Source: a virus. From it: a DNA stretch of 39,231 nucleotides. Below, piece after piece: positions 13,891 through 21,946 of this stretch (within the stretch, counting starts at the first letter, position 1; each line of letters begins with the position of its first letter). The position numbers and the translations under genes were made by a program. The notes beneath the pieces are model-generated. The model had not been told where the DNA came from, ran no database searches, and saw only the letters and a program-made list of their open reading frames with translations. The stretch is taken from IMG/VR virus record IMGVR_UViG_3300011271_000008, positions 1 through 39,231 of that record, one strand, 5' to 3'.

Positions 13891-13949
13891 TTTGACAAAA
13901 AAAAAGCTTGTTAGCGGGAAAAAAGCTCGTTAGCGGGTTCGTTGTCAAC
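13891..13949. repeat. Direct repeats and inverted TTGACA boxes upstream of the initiator
   Basis: AAGCTTGTTAGCGGG (13904-13918) and AAGCTCGTTAGCGGG (13923-13937) repeat with a 19-bp period. They are bracketed by TTGACA (13892-13897) and its inverse TGTCAA (13943-13948), which is part of the palindrome GTTGTCAAC. Likely protein-binding sites for the initiator or the neighbouring repressor. Confidence 0.5.
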
Positions 13950-13984
13950 AAAAAACCTTTCCGTCTAACAAAGGCGGTCTTGGT

Positions 13985-14084
13985 TAGGTAAGCTTCTCTT
14001 AAGATTGGTAGTCATCAGAGAAGCTATTTGTGATGTTTATGATTCGAAAAGCTAAGGCCCCCCAATTGGGGGGCTTTTTCTTTT
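13985..14084 (+). ncRNA. Candidate small RNA ending at a strong terminator
   Basis: The 357-bp gap between the initiator and repressor genes has no reading frame but carries, on the plus strand, a perfect 9-bp stem AGCTTCTCT/AGAGAAGCT with a 17-base loop (13991-14025), then the terminator at 14057-14084. A structured, terminated, non-coding unit in a control region suggests a regulatory RNA. A TTGTCA at 13942 is a fair -35, but the matching -10 is poor. Confidence 0.35.
14057..14084 (+). terminator. Rho-independent terminator
   Basis: GCCCCCCAATTGGGGGGC is a perfect 18-bp palindrome followed on the plus strand by TTTTTCTTTT. The T tract is only on the plus-strand side, so it stops rightward transcripts before they run antisense through the repressor gene. 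Confidence 0.8.
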
Positions 14085-14120
14085 ATGCCACAATATGCCG
14101 AAGTGCTTAATTTATGCCAA

Positions 14121-14423
14121 CTAATTTTTCAATTTATGTCGTTTGTTAAAGTCTCTTAAAGACACTTCGACTTTATGAATATTATCAATTCTTTTAACTT
14201 CAATATCTTCCATTTCTTCAAAATGCATTTCCAAGATATCAGCCAAAGATATCTCTCCTTCGGTTAATTCAATCAACTTTTTCCAACATCTTTTTGGTAC
14301 GCCGGCACGATCCCCTACCACTTGATACATCTGCATTTTCGATAGACCAAGTCTCTCAGCAAACTTGTCTATTCTCAATCCTTTTTCCTCAAAATAATTT
14401 TTTAACTTCATTCCTAATTTCAT
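14121..14423 (-). CDS. Cro/CI-type HTH repressor
   Basis: 100 residues, or 96 from the ATG at 14411. FAERLGLSKMQMYQVVGDRA is a helix-turn-helix of the Cro/CI class, followed by GVPKRCWKKLIELTEGEISL as the fourth helix, typical of small phage repressors. The C-terminal third (IEVKRIDNIHKVEVSLRDFN) may dimerise. It diverges from the early recombination operon across a 90-bp region and so probably controls it. With no integrase in the genome, it may act as a Cro-like lytic timer rather than a lysogeny repressor. Confidence 0.75.
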   Translation of the reverse strand: MKLGMKLKNYFEEKGLRIDKFAERLGLSKMQMYQVVGDRAGVPKRCWKKLIELTEGEISLADILEMHFEEMEDIEVKRIDNIHKVEVSLRDFNKRHKLKN

Positions 14424-14439
14424 AACTTATCTTTTTTGT

Positions 14440-14467
14440 TTGCTTAAATTTACCCGTTATGTATAAT
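14440..14467 (+). promoter_or_regulatory. Early rightward promoter
   Basis: TTGCTT (14440-14445), 16 bases, TATAAT (14462-14467), placed in the repressor-early gene divide and pointing at the recombination operon. CATAAC and GTTATG half-sites on either side of the -35 could be repressor contacts. Confidence 0.6.
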
Positions 14468-14513
14468 GGAGGTTATCTTAAAAGGCATTTTTAGACAAGA
14501 AAAAGGATTTAAC

Positions 14514-14654
14514 ATGAATGACCTAGACAGCATTTACGAGATAGTAGACCGAATACAAAAGGCTTGCATCAAAGCTGAAGAAATCGGTAATGAGATACTA
14601 CAAACATTAGAACATCTTAGCAAGATAGAGGAGGCCAATGATGTTTGCTTATGA
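14514..14654 (+). CDS. Small early protein (46 aa)
   Basis: MNDLDSIYEIVDRIQKACIK..., a short all-helical, probably coiled-coil protein. AAGGA precedes the ATG at 14514; an in-frame ATG at 14466 lies within the promoter and is not used. First gene of the early operon, overlapping the next by 14 bp. Unknown function. Confidence 0.6.
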   Translation: MNDLDSIYEIVDRIQKACIKAEEIGNEILQTLEHLSKIEEANDVCL

Positions 14655-14850
14655 ATTGCCTTTGGAGCCACCTTGCAACGAATGGGAAGAATATCGTCTC
14701 CCAAACCTGTGCAAGCAAAGAATTGAAGCTATTTGTCACGATATCCTAAAACGCGGTGAGAATACACGTTATGGAGATGTTTACGATGCCATATATCAAG
14801 TTGTGCAAGAAAATATAGAAGAAGAATATTTTAAAGGTTATATATTATAA
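14641..14850 (+). CDS. Small early protein (69 aa)
   Basis: MFAYELPLEPPCNEWEEYRL..., helical and acidic. A full GAGGAGG lies six bases before the ATG at 14641, so the ATG three bases earlier is unlikely. It sits directly before the ERF gene and may serve early recombination. No family recognised. Confidence 0.6.
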   Translation: MFAYELPLEPPCNEWEEYRLPNLCKQRIEAICHDILKRGENTRYGDVYDAIYQVVQENIEEEYFKGYIL

Positions 14851-14867
14851 ACATAGGAGTCAAAAAT

Positions 14868-15491
14868 ATGTTAGACAAGATGCAATCAGAGCAAATCAAC
14901 GAATTAGTCTCGGCCTTATCCAAGGCTCAAGGGGAAATGACACCTGCCATCAAAGATAGTAAGAACCCATTTTTTAAAAGTTCTTATGCGGATTTGTCCA
15001 GTATCTGGAATTCATGCAAAGATCCGTTATCTAAGCATGGTTTAGCTGTTGTGCAAACGATGGACACGCAAGAGGGACAATTTGTCCTGCTCACTACACT
15101 TGCTCATTCTAGCGGCCAGTGGATGCGTTCTTGCTTACCTATCCTTAGCGAAAAGAATAATGCTCAAGGTTTAGGTTCAGCAATCACCTACATGAGGCGT
15201 TATGCCCTTTCAGCAATCGTTGGCATTACCTGCGATGACGATGATGATGGCAATGAAGCTTGTAAAGCCAAACACGCCGCCAGCAGTAAAGTGGATTATA
15301 TCACAGGAATCACCAAGGAGCAAATCCAAGAGCTTCAGAAAATGCTCGATCAATGTGATGAGGCTTATGTCGCGAATGTGACAAATTACTATGCTAAACA
15401 AGGGATCATTGAATGGACACAATTGACCAAAGAATCATATAGCAAATTATATGAGAATGTTTCTAATAAACTTAAAGGGAAGGTTATATGA
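14868..15491 (+). CDS. erf: ERF-family single-strand annealing protein
   Basis: 207 residues. The ERF core is plain: NPFFKSSYADLSSIWNSC (33-50), then PLSKHGLAVVQ, LTTLAHSSGQWM, QGLGSAITYMRRYALSAIVG and the acidic DDDDDGNEA near residue 130. ERF proteins form rings, coat single strands and anneal complementary DNA, for recombination and for circularising redundant genomes. The last 70 residues are a helical tail. It is followed, with ATGA overlap, by the matching exonuclease. Confidence 0.9.
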   Translation: MLDKMQSEQINELVSALSKAQGEMTPAIKDSKNPFFKSSYADLSSIWNSCKDPLSKHGLAVVQTMDTQEGQFVLLTTLAHSSGQWMRSCLPILSEKNNAQGLGSAITYMRRYALSAIVGITCDDDDDGNEACKAKHAASSKVDYITGITKEQIQELQKMLDQCDEAYVANVTNYYAKQGIIEWTQLTKESYSKLYENVSNKLKGKVI

Positions 15492-16315
15492 TAGAACAAC
15501 GCACTCCGGAATGGTATGCCATGAGAAAAGGAAAGATAGGCGCCTCGGATGCACCTGTCATTATGAGAAAAAGCCCCTGGCAGACTCCTTATCAGCTATG
15601 GCAGGAGAAACTTTCTTTATCAGAATCCAAGACACCTAATTATGCCATGAATAGAGGCAATGAAATGGAAATAATAGCAAGGCGAGCGTTAGAAGAGAAA
15701 TTGGGAATGCCACTAGGACCAAAAGTTTTGCTCCACAATCGACGATCGTGGATGATGGCTAGCCTAGATGCCTTGAGCTTCGATGAAGCAACTGTAGCGG
15801 AAATAAAGTGCCCTGGCAATGCCGATCATGAAACCGCATTGTCAGGGCGTGTACCCGAAAAATACTATCCTCAACTCCAACATCAGATGGAGGTCTGTGG
15901 CGTTGATATGGTCTACTATTTTTCGTTCCACGAAGAAGGAAATGCCCTACTGAAAGTTTATCGAGATGATCAATATATAAAAGAGCTCATAATCGAGGAA
16001 GAGAAATTTTTCGAGTGTATGAGCAACTTTGAGGCGCCAGAACTGACTCCACAGGATTTCATATTTCAGACCAATGGTCGGTGGATGGAGCTTGCAGCAC
16101 GGCTTCAGGAAATCAAATCGATCAAAGCTGAGGAAGAAGTCATAAAGCAAGAACTTATTGCTATGGCAAATGGCCAGAATTCAAGAGGAGCCGGAATTCA
16201 ACTCACTAAGTGCATACGCAAGGGCAATGTAGACTATACCAAGATTCCTCAATTGCAAAATGTTGATCTTGAAGCCTATCGTAAAAAAATAATTGAATAT
16301 TGGAGATTCTCTTAA
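15488..16315 (+). CDS. YqaJ-type (lambda Exo-like) recombination exonuclease
   Basis: 275 residues. RTPEWYAMRKGKIGASDAPV near the N-terminus, Glu in RGNEMEIIARRAL (about 59), Asp94 in ASLDAL, Glu105-x-Lys107 in AEIKCPG and the tyrosine/glutamine helix YYPQLQHQMEV define the YqaJ-like PD-(D/E)XK exonuclease. It chews 5' ends and hands single strands to the ERF partner encoded just before it. The C-terminal 70 residues are helical. Last gene of the early operon, followed by a terminator. Confidence 0.9.
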   Translation: MIEQRTPEWYAMRKGKIGASDAPVIMRKSPWQTPYQLWQEKLSLSESKTPNYAMNRGNEMEIIARRALEEKLGMPLGPKVLLHNRRSWMMASLDALSFDEATVAEIKCPGNADHETALSGRVPEKYYPQLQHQMEVCGVDMVYYFSFHEEGNALLKVYRDDQYIKELIIEEEKFFECMSNFEAPELTPQDFIFQTNGRWMELAARLQEIKSIKAEEEVIKQELIAMANGQNSRGAGIQLTKCIRKGNVDYTKIPQLQNVDLEAYRKKIIEYWRFS

Positions 16316-16372
16316 AAACAATATCACACTATGATACGCTATAAGGCGTATACATATTATCTCCTGAGTGTT

Positions 16373-16412
16373 CGGGTGAGTGGCAAACGTTAAGCTACTC
16401 ACCCGTTTTTTT
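16373..16412. terminator. Terminator between the early operon and the outer-membrane-like gene
   Basis: CGGGTGAGT (16373-16381) pairs with ACTCACCCG (16397-16405), followed by seven T on the plus strand; the inner bases can pair further. It ends the ERF/exonuclease operon. The T run overlaps the stop of the convergent gene, so it may serve both sides. A weaker ATACGC/GCGTAT hairpin lies at 16334-16351. Confidence 0.85.
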
Positions 16413-17340
16413 ACCAAGAATAAATAGCTTGCAATTCTATTTTATTGTTATTGTTTTTATCTAAGCGAGCTGCCTTTACTTCCAGATTCAGTTTCTCAGC
16501 CAAAGCATAGATCACTTTTGCTTCGATTCCTTTTCTCAAACCCTTATTATCGACTGAAGACAAGAGATTGGGTCTTGTGAATTGATAATTGACATCTATT
16601 ACCCAGTCGCGGACTTTCCTTATGCTCCTTGTTATGACGCCCACATATAAACCGTAGTTATCTCTACTATCTCGGTGATTATAAAGACCAGCTCCGTACA
16701 CAATGAATTTTTCAAAGTCGTAGCTAGCAATCACTTGAGATATGGCATAGTCATAACGATTATCATTGACTAGCGATCTACGTGTAATGTTCCAATCTGT
16801 AAAAGAATATTTTAAAGATAATGGTAGACCTAGAATCCCAGCAAATTTAGCCTCTGATATCAATCCATAGTGGTTATTGGCACTATCGATAATATGAGGG
16901 CCTCCGTGAATTGTTAGGTCAAAAAAACTAGCATTCTTGAAAATGGCCATAAAATGTACGCCATCGAAGTTATTATCAAACTGCATCTTTGAATCGAACA
17001 TTCCATCCATCTTATTGCGACCTGTCTCAATTGCCACGGCTATTCTGTCGTCTGAATAGATCAAATAGCCAATAAGGGCTTTGTGTAAGAAAAATTGCGT
17101 ACCGCGGCAGTTACAGGTTGCGGTCTTGATCTTACCATCGACCCATACTTGCGGAGTCCTATAATCACATCCGACAGTAGCCTCTGCTTTAAAGCAATGA
17201 TCCTCGAAATCGCCCCAAGCCGATCTCCATTTTGTCCTAACGTCGCCGTGAAGTTCAACATTGGGATAGCGATAAAAATCTTGAGCAAGTAAAGCATTCA
17301 ATGAAAATAAAAAAATTAGTATAAGAACAACTTTTCTCAT
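16411..17340 (-). CDS. Secreted, outer-membrane beta-barrel-like protein
   Basis: 309 residues with a clear signal peptide (MRKVVLILIFLFSLNALLA, cut before QD). The mature part is a run of short amphipathic strands with Tyr and Trp at alternate places (FDLTIHGGPHI; FIVYGAGLYNH; NYGLYVGVITR) and ends in a strand closing on an aromatic residue, KIELQAIYSW, as outer-membrane barrels do. Cysteines at GCDYR and CNC could pair. Strong AAGGAGTG site. It is not a typical virion or replication protein; a cargo gene altering the host surface, for example to block superinfection, is inferred. Confidence 0.6.
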   Translation of the reverse strand: MRKVVLILIFLFSLNALLAQDFYRYPNVELHGDVRTKWRSAWGDFEDHCFKAEATVGCDYRTPQVWVDGKIKTATCNCRGTQFFLHKALIGYLIYSDDRIAVAIETGRNKMDGMFDSKMQFDNNFDGVHFMAIFKNASFFDLTIHGGPHIIDSANNHYGLISEAKFAGILGLPLSLKYSFTDWNITRRSLVNDNRYDYAISQVIASYDFEKFIVYGAGLYNHRDSRDNYGLYVGVITRSIRKVRDWVIDVNYQFTRPNLLSSVDNKGLRKGIEAKVIYALAEKLNLEVKAARLDKNNNNKIELQAIYSW

Positions 17341-17483
17341 ATCACTCCTTCTATAGTGGTTGTTTAACCCACGGTATCAGAGCATATCTTTTTTTGCGAA
17401 TACCTACTCAAAAAATGTAAGAATTTATTTTACTTTTTTTTTAATCTACTCTTGAAGATACTGCCATAAAACAAGGAGGATTT
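17341..17483. promoter_or_regulatory. Divergent control region of the cargo island
   Basis: 143 bp between the signal-peptide gene (minus) and the membrane trio (plus). On the minus strand TTGAGT-17-GATATG is a weak promoter candidate, and GTGGGTT/AACCAC forms a hairpin in its leader (17356-17372). AAGGAGG before the plus gene is strong. Very AT-rich, with poly-T tracts. Confidence 0.35.
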
Positions 17484-17822
17484 GTGACTTATATTCATAG
17501 AGATTACATGGGAGAGCGGTCGGTAAGATTTAGCTCTAGTTTAAATAATGTTCAGCATGGAATCGCTGGGGACTGCTGCGCAGATAGAAATGATCCAAGA
17601 GGTCGTATTTTAGCTGCCAGCACCATAACTGGCGTTGTTGTGGGTGCAATAGCGGGAGAGATTGCTCTGCCCCCTGGAGGGTTTTTATTAGGAGCACCCT
17701 TGGGTGGGCTTGCAGGTTTTGGTATAGGTAAGTTGATAATTAAAGTTTTAGAAGAATTAGGCGAACTTAAGCCGGAATCTTCGTATCCAAACAACATATC
17801 GAGAGATAAATTTAAAAGATAA
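17484..17822 (+). CDS. Glycine-zipper membrane protein (112 aa)
   Basis: GTG start with GGAGG close upstream. A polar, Cys-containing N-terminal 40 residues (HGIAGDCCADRNDPRG) is followed by two hydrophobic lobes, residues about 42-61 (RILAASTITGVVVGAIAGEI) and 64-88 (PGGFLLGAPLGGLAGFGIGK), with GxxxG spacing, then a polar tail. The hairpin could pack tightly or form pores; a holin-like role or an Inc-like effector are both possible. First of three plus-strand membrane genes. No family recognised with certainty. Confidence 0.6.
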   Translation: MTYIHRDYMGERSVRFSSSLNNVQHGIAGDCCADRNDPRGRILAASTITGVVVGAIAGEIALPPGGFLLGAPLGGLAGFGIGKLIIKVLEELGELKPESSYPNNISRDKFKR

Positions 17823-17836
17823 AAGAAAGAGAACAT

Positions 17837-18184
17837 ATGGCAGCAGATGTAGTTACATTCAGAGACGGATATGGTACTCAGACAACAATATATCTTGATA
17901 CTGATCATAACAGGAGGCTCGCAATACAGGGCGACAAAATATGGCGCACTCTAACGATTTACCAAAAGATGAGTGCCATACCTGCTATTATAGCATTCGT
18001 AAGTATAATATTCCTTCTTTCATGTGCTGGATCTGGTTGTTTTTCTTCCGATCAAGACGAAACCACCCGAGGCATGTGTGATCATAGTTGCTCTTTGCCA
18101 ACTAAAATACTTGTTGGCATTTTAAGTATAGTTGGTATTGTAGGGCTGTGTTGTATTTGTCCAAGAGCTTGCAAAAAAGAGTAG
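17837..18184 (+). CDS. Two-pass Cys-rich membrane protein (115 aa)
   Basis: A soluble N-terminus of 45 residues (MAADVVTFRDGYGTQTTIYL), TM1 about 46-63 (SAIPAIIAFVSIIFLLSC), a Cys-rich loop (GSGCFSS; MCDHSCS), TM2 about 90-108 (ILVGILSIVGIVGLCCICP) and a short basic end. Eight or more cysteines cluster around the membrane. 14 bp after the previous gene, so co-transcribed. Unknown function; not a virion-type protein. Confidence 0.6.
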   Translation: MAADVVTFRDGYGTQTTIYLDTDHNRRLAIQGDKIWRTLTIYQKMSAIPAIIAFVSIIFLLSCAGSGCFSSDQDETTRGMCDHSCSLPTKILVGILSIVGIVGLCCICPRACKKE

Positions 18185-18201
18185 TTATGTGTTGAAAATA
18201 T

Positions 18202-18522
18202 ATGTGCATACATAAATTTTGTTCGACTTATATAATTAGAGATTTTCCTGAAGAAGGGAAACAACCTTCTTCTGAATCAAAAAAAAGTTTGATGCATATA
18301 ACTTTTAGAGCTTCAGTAGCTCTAATCCTGATAGGATTTGTTTTCATGACTTTAGCCATATTGATACATGGGCCAAATATTCATTATGTTATCACGAGGG
18401 TGTTCTATTACTTTATGGGCGGTTCGTTATTATCTTTGATTTTGAGCTGTGTTTTTAGAGGATTATATTTTAGAGAACTAGATAAAGAAAATTCTTATAG
18501 CAAGTCGTCGACTAATCAATAG
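18202..18522 (+). CDS. Bilobed membrane protein, Inc-like architecture (106 aa)
   Basis: A polar head of 35 residues, then two hydrophobic lobes, about 37-55 (ASVALILIGFVFMTLAILI) and 67-90 (VFYYFMGGSLLSLILSCVFR), joined by a loop of some ten residues (HGPNIHYVIT), then a polar Ser/Lys tail. This paired-lobe shape is the defining look of chlamydial inclusion-membrane proteins, though no sequence match is claimed and holins can share it. No strong ribosome site. Its last codons overlap the convergent 44-aa gene. Confidence 0.55.
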   Translation: MCIHKFCSTYIIRDFPEEGKQPSSESKKSLMHITFRASVALILIGFVFMTLAILIHGPNIHYVITRVFYYFMGGSLLSLILSCVFRGLYFRELDKENSYSKSSTNQ

Positions 18523-18650
18523 CTATTTTGAAAATCGAAGCTAGTCTGAACGCGACAACCATCATCGCTGCATGTACCTGCAATGATCCCATGTTTGACG
18601 CGAGTGCAGCAAAAACAAACGATGACGGGAAGTAAAATAATTTTTTTCAT
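18516..18650 (-). CDS. Small secreted Cys-rich protein, possible lipoprotein (44 aa)
   Basis: MKKIILLPVIVCFCCTRVKH: a basic start, a short hydrophobic core and cysteines where a lipobox would be, though not a canonical one; the rest (GTCSDDGCRVQTSFDF) is polar with two more Cys. Its ATG follows the fibre stop as TAG-A-ATG, so it is the coupled last gene of the fibre operon. A spanin-like (Rz1-type) or exclusion role is conceivable. Confidence 0.45.
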   Translation of the reverse strand: MKKIILLPVIVCFCCTRVKHGIIAGTCSDDGCRVQTSFDFQNSY

Positions 18651-18651
18651 T

Positions 18652-20013
18652 CTAAGAAGTATATTCTGTGACTGTGAGATTTGTAAAAGTTGTTCCCCCT
18701 GCTAATTGCGCGGCCGATGTGTTACCATTCACATATACATTTCCGCCGGTTACCACTGTGGCATAAAGAGCAAAAGTGATTGCAGAAGTACCTCCGGCAG
18801 TCATATAATATCGAATAGGTATTGTCATAGGATAATTGGCAGCACCAGCTGATTGCCAAAAAGAAGCAATAGCATTACCTGCACTATTCTGAATAATATA
18901 GGCACATACATAATTTCCACCACTAGTACATACTAGATCACCTTCAATAAATAGAATATGGCTTGAATTTGTAGGTGTAATGGAAAGGCTTATAACTGAT
19001 GTTCCTGTACTAGTTGTCGGTGTGGTTGTATTGGCAGTTATTGATGAAGTAATTGTCTGTTCAGCAGTTGTATTAGTTCTAATTTGTTGAACAACGACAC
19101 TTGATGTAATGGTAGGTTGTAATGGGAGTGCCGTTTGAGTTGATACATTATTGGTAGAAGAAGTGCTAGTATATGTAATTAATCCATATTTAATTGTTCC
19201 AGCTCCAGTAATAGCATTTGTGTTTGAACTACCAACATTAGCAAAATCTACTATAAAAGTTCCGCTAGTTACAGTAATAGCTGATGCTGTACCACCTGTA
19301 AAATTACAACCTACACATGTGCAGTTTCCTGATGAATTAATAGTTACAGCTGTTGCATTACTACCATTAAATGAGCATCTTCCAGCTACAAAAATAGCAG
19401 CACTAGAAATAGTTAGACTATTTTGCAAAGATATTTCAACAGGGAAAAATGATCCTGCTGAAACAGTATTAGCTGTACTACTACCTCCAGAATTCAGAAT
19501 TAAGCCATTTTGCCAACGAAATGTGCCCGTGCTACTCATGGAAAAAATTCCAATTCCTGTAGTTCCAAGGTTCCCATTTACATTATAGAAATTTAACTGA
19601 CTGCTAGAAGAAGACGATGTATAACTAATACCTGTATTATTTGAACAGTTTATATAACAATCATCTAAATTAATTATTGAAGCCGCTGAACCAGTTACGG
19701 CTATTGCAAAATCTGAATTGGTTTGAAACTGTATTCCGCTCATTGAGACGGTACCAGCTCCTGTAAATGTACATTTTCCATTGATAATGACGTTAGGAGT
19801 TAATGAATCAGCGGTATTAGCCACTAGGTTTACGCCAGCTTTTAATGTAGGATTTTCGGTATAAGTTCCTGGACGAATAAAGATTGTATCCCCTGAAGAG
19901 GCAGAAGTTAAAGCTGCTGCAATAGTAGTATGTGTACCCTCATAGGAGTTTGCCGAGACTATGAACTTAGCTGGCCCGTAATTATCTGTTGAGACTGCAT
20001 GTGTAAAAGTCAT
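18652..20013 (-). CDS. Beta-helix tail fibre/spike protein (453 aa)
   Basis: The N-terminal part has GDTIFIRPGTYTENPTLKAG, the repeated-turn signature of right-handed beta-helix (pectin-lyase-like) spikes, followed by Ser/Thr/Asn-rich rungs up to residue 290. The last 130 residues (HILFIEGDLVCTSGGNYVCA; ITFALYATVVTGGNVYVNGN) look like a compact C-terminal knob. It shares the GTYTEN rung with the 526-aa protein encoded next to it. Likely a host-binding appendage; no enzyme active site was recognised. Confidence 0.7.
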   Translation of the reverse strand: MTFTHAVSTDNYGPAKFIVSANSYEGTHTTIAAALTSASSGDTIFIRPGTYTENPTLKAGVNLVANTADSLTPNVIINGKCTFTGAGTVSMSGIQFQTNSDFAIAVTGSAASIINLDDCYINCSNNTGISYTSSSSSSQLNFYNVNGNLGTTGIGIFSMSSTGTFRWQNGLILNSGGSSTANTVSAGSFFPVEISLQNSLTISSAAIFVAGRCSFNGSNATAVTINSSGNCTCVGCNFTGGTASAITVTSGTFIVDFANVGSSNTNAITGAGTIKYGLITYTSTSSTNNVSTQTALPLQPTITSSVVVQQIRTNTTAEQTITSSITANTTTPTTSTGTSVISLSITPTNSSHILFIEGDLVCTSGGNYVCAYIIQNSAGNAIASFWQSAGAANYPMTIPIRYYMTAGGTSAITFALYATVVTGGNVYVNGNTSAAQLAGGTTFTNLTVTEYTS

Positions 20014-20022
20014 ATTTCATCC

Positions 20023-21603
20023 TTAAGCCAATAACCATGTACCGATGACGGAAGTTGCATAAAAAAATCCATCAGCAGCTCTGAATCTCAAACTGACTGA
20101 ATCTCCAATATTGGTTGATGTTGCGGTTCCAGCAGCAGATGATATTAATGAGCCTATGCGAATTTTTTGAGCTCCTACAGCCTGAATCACAAGAGCTCCA
20201 GCTGTGGTGCAATAAAATTCAAAAAGGTCTCCATCTGCTAAACCTGCTGACGCTGGTAATGTTAGCGTGATAGCGGCTGTCACAGATGAACCTGAATTTA
20301 ATGTGACTATCGTGCTAGAACCTTGATCTGTATAGGGAGGGGATTTAACAGTGAGAGTGCTAACGCTACCTGATGTCTTACTTCCAGAACGTCCTAATAT
20401 ATTCCAATTTCCTGCTGCGGGTGATAATGCACCTCCTGAATCTCCTGTTATAGTCTGACCAGCACCTGTACCATTTAGAGTGACAAATCCATTAGGATCG
20501 ACGGCAAACTGCGATGACTTAAAAGCTGCTGTTCCTACTTTTGTCCCGTCACTTGCTGCAATTGCACGAGAATAAGGCTGCCAACTCGTTGTTGCTAAAG
20601 TTAGGGTTCCAGCAAATGAAGCATTATTTAGAAAAACAAGATCTTCGTAGGTTAAAGTACCCGCTCCTGAACCTGCAATTGCAGGATTGTTTGATGAATT
20701 GACGGTTGAGTTGACAAGAGAAACAGAAGCGGAGGAAGACATAGTTAATGCCGCTGTTGATCCTGATGAAATTCTGCAACTACTTAAAGCACCAGTTGAA
20801 TTATTGGAAAAGGTCAATCCAGCAGTAAATTGACAGCTATCTAAAGTTACCGCAGCACCAGTGACAAAATTAAAAGGACAATTAGCATCTGTTTCAGCTA
20901 ATAAAGTTAAACCACTTGTAGTTAGTGAATTAAGAGTACCATTTCCAATTCCAGCAGAAAAAACAAAAAAACCAGCACCACCAGTATTGAAGAAAAATCC
21001 ATCGTTGGTGCCAAATGGGCCAATATTAAAACACGCAACAGATCCTGGTGATACCCAATTAGGAAGATTAAATGTGTAACCATTTGTAACATTTACTAAA
21101 CAATCTTCCATAATAATTGCTGTAGTACCAGCCGCCACAGAAGAAAAAATATTAGTAGCCGATTGAAAACCCAATCTATTGATATTAAGTGTGCCAGAGC
21201 TAGGTGGAATATGAGTCCCAATAATTAGAACATTTTGTTCTGATGGGCCAGAAAGTTGGATACCTGAAAATAATGTTAAATTTTCTGTATAAGTGCCCGG
21301 CTGAATCCACACCATTCCCCCGCCACCAGCATTTGCAGCATTGATGCCAGATTGAATGGTTTGATAACCTGCTGCTCCGACAGGGCCTACCACATATGGA
21401 GTTATAGGAAAAGCATTAGGACGAGGATTAATTGTAAGAGTATTTGTAGCAGGATTTCCTGTAACTGTGTATAAAACAGCTCCTGGAAGATTAATGTTAT
21501 TCGAAGCATCTGCACCTACCGCACCGCCCGTATTACCAGTTACGGTTAAAATACCAGTGCTGCCACCTCCGCCGCCTTTGAGTACAGTTCCGGCTTGTGA
21601 CAT
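20023..21603 (-). CDS. Beta-helix tail fibre/spike protein (526 aa)
   Basis: A Gly-rich N-terminus (GTVLKGGGGGSTGILTVTGN), then GMVWIQPGTYTENLTLFSGI and SGTLNINRLGFQS, the beta-helix pattern seen in the next gene, and a C-terminal segment (SSTIVTLNSGSSVTAAITLT; FEFYCTTAGALVIQAVG; DSVSLRFRAADGFFYATSV) resembling a trimerising tip. Probably paralogous to the 453-aa protein through the helix part, with different ends, as expected for a pair of adsorption proteins. The operon order suggests both attach to the repeat fibre or tail. Confidence 0.7.
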   Translation of the reverse strand: MSQAGTVLKGGGGGSTGILTVTGNTGGAVGADASNNINLPGAVLYTVTGNPATNTLTINPRPNAFPITPYVVGPVGAAGYQTIQSGINAANAGGGGMVWIQPGTYTENLTLFSGIQLSGPSEQNVLIIGTHIPPSSGTLNINRLGFQSATNIFSSVAAGTTAIIMEDCLVNVTNGYTFNLPNWVSPGSVACFNIGPFGTNDGFFFNTGGAGFFVFSAGIGNGTLNSLTTSGLTLLAETDANCPFNFVTGAAVTLDSCQFTAGLTFSNNSTGALSSCRISSGSTAALTMSSSASVSLVNSTVNSSNNPAIAGSGAGTLTYEDLVFLNNASFAGTLTLATTSWQPYSRAIAASDGTKVGTAAFKSSQFAVDPNGFVTLNGTGAGQTITGDSGGALSPAAGNWNILGRSGSKTSGSVSTLTVKSPPYTDQGSSTIVTLNSGSSVTAAITLTLPASAGLADGDLFEFYCTTAGALVIQAVGAQKIRIGSLISSAAGTATSTNIGDSVSLRFRAADGFFYATSVIGTWLLA

Positions 21604-21936
21604 TTAGTCTCCTTGGCCAAATATAACGACTACATAAACATTGCCTGTAGCTGGGGAGCCTTTAGCAAAAACTTGCGTGCCGTTGGCAAAAACAAAAGTG
21701 GTATCTGGCAAAACTTTATTTGTTGTGCAGTCATAGAGAGTAAAACTACCAGCAGGAACATAATCATTATCTGTCACACCATCAAAACTGATAGTGATGT
21801 CAGTGTTGCAAGTATTAACTATTTTAAATAAACGCATGGGATGGTTAAATACTGCCCCAATCGGGGCATAGGTGCCGGAAATACTTCCGGCAGCCAATGA
21901 TCTAAGAGCATCTACTCTAACTACTTGTGAAGGCAT
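21604..21936 (-). CDS. Small virion protein (110 aa)
   Basis: Beta-rich single domain, MPSQVVRVDALRSLAAGSIS, then HPMRLFKIVNTCNTDITISF and the end VYVVVIFGQGD. Such small beta-sandwich proteins between fibre genes often decorate the tail or head. Abuts the 526-aa gene directly (stop and start adjacent). No named family. Confidence 0.55.
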   Translation of the reverse strand: MPSQVVRVDALRSLAAGSISGTYAPIGAVFNHPMRLFKIVNTCNTDITISFDGVTDNDYVPAGSFTLYDCTTNKVLPDTTFVFANGTQVFAKGSPATGNVYVVVIFGQGD

Positions 21937-21946
21937 TTTAATCCTT

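Noticed and set aside
13985-14084. tmRNA or 6S RNA in the initiator-repressor gap
   Set aside because: No tRNA-like end pair, no tag frame and no long bulged duplex; only one stem plus a terminator.
19151-19588. Plus-strand 145-codon frame opposite the beta-helix spike
   Set aside because: Complement of a Ser/Thr/Asn-rich gene; no start signals and a clear gene on the other strand.
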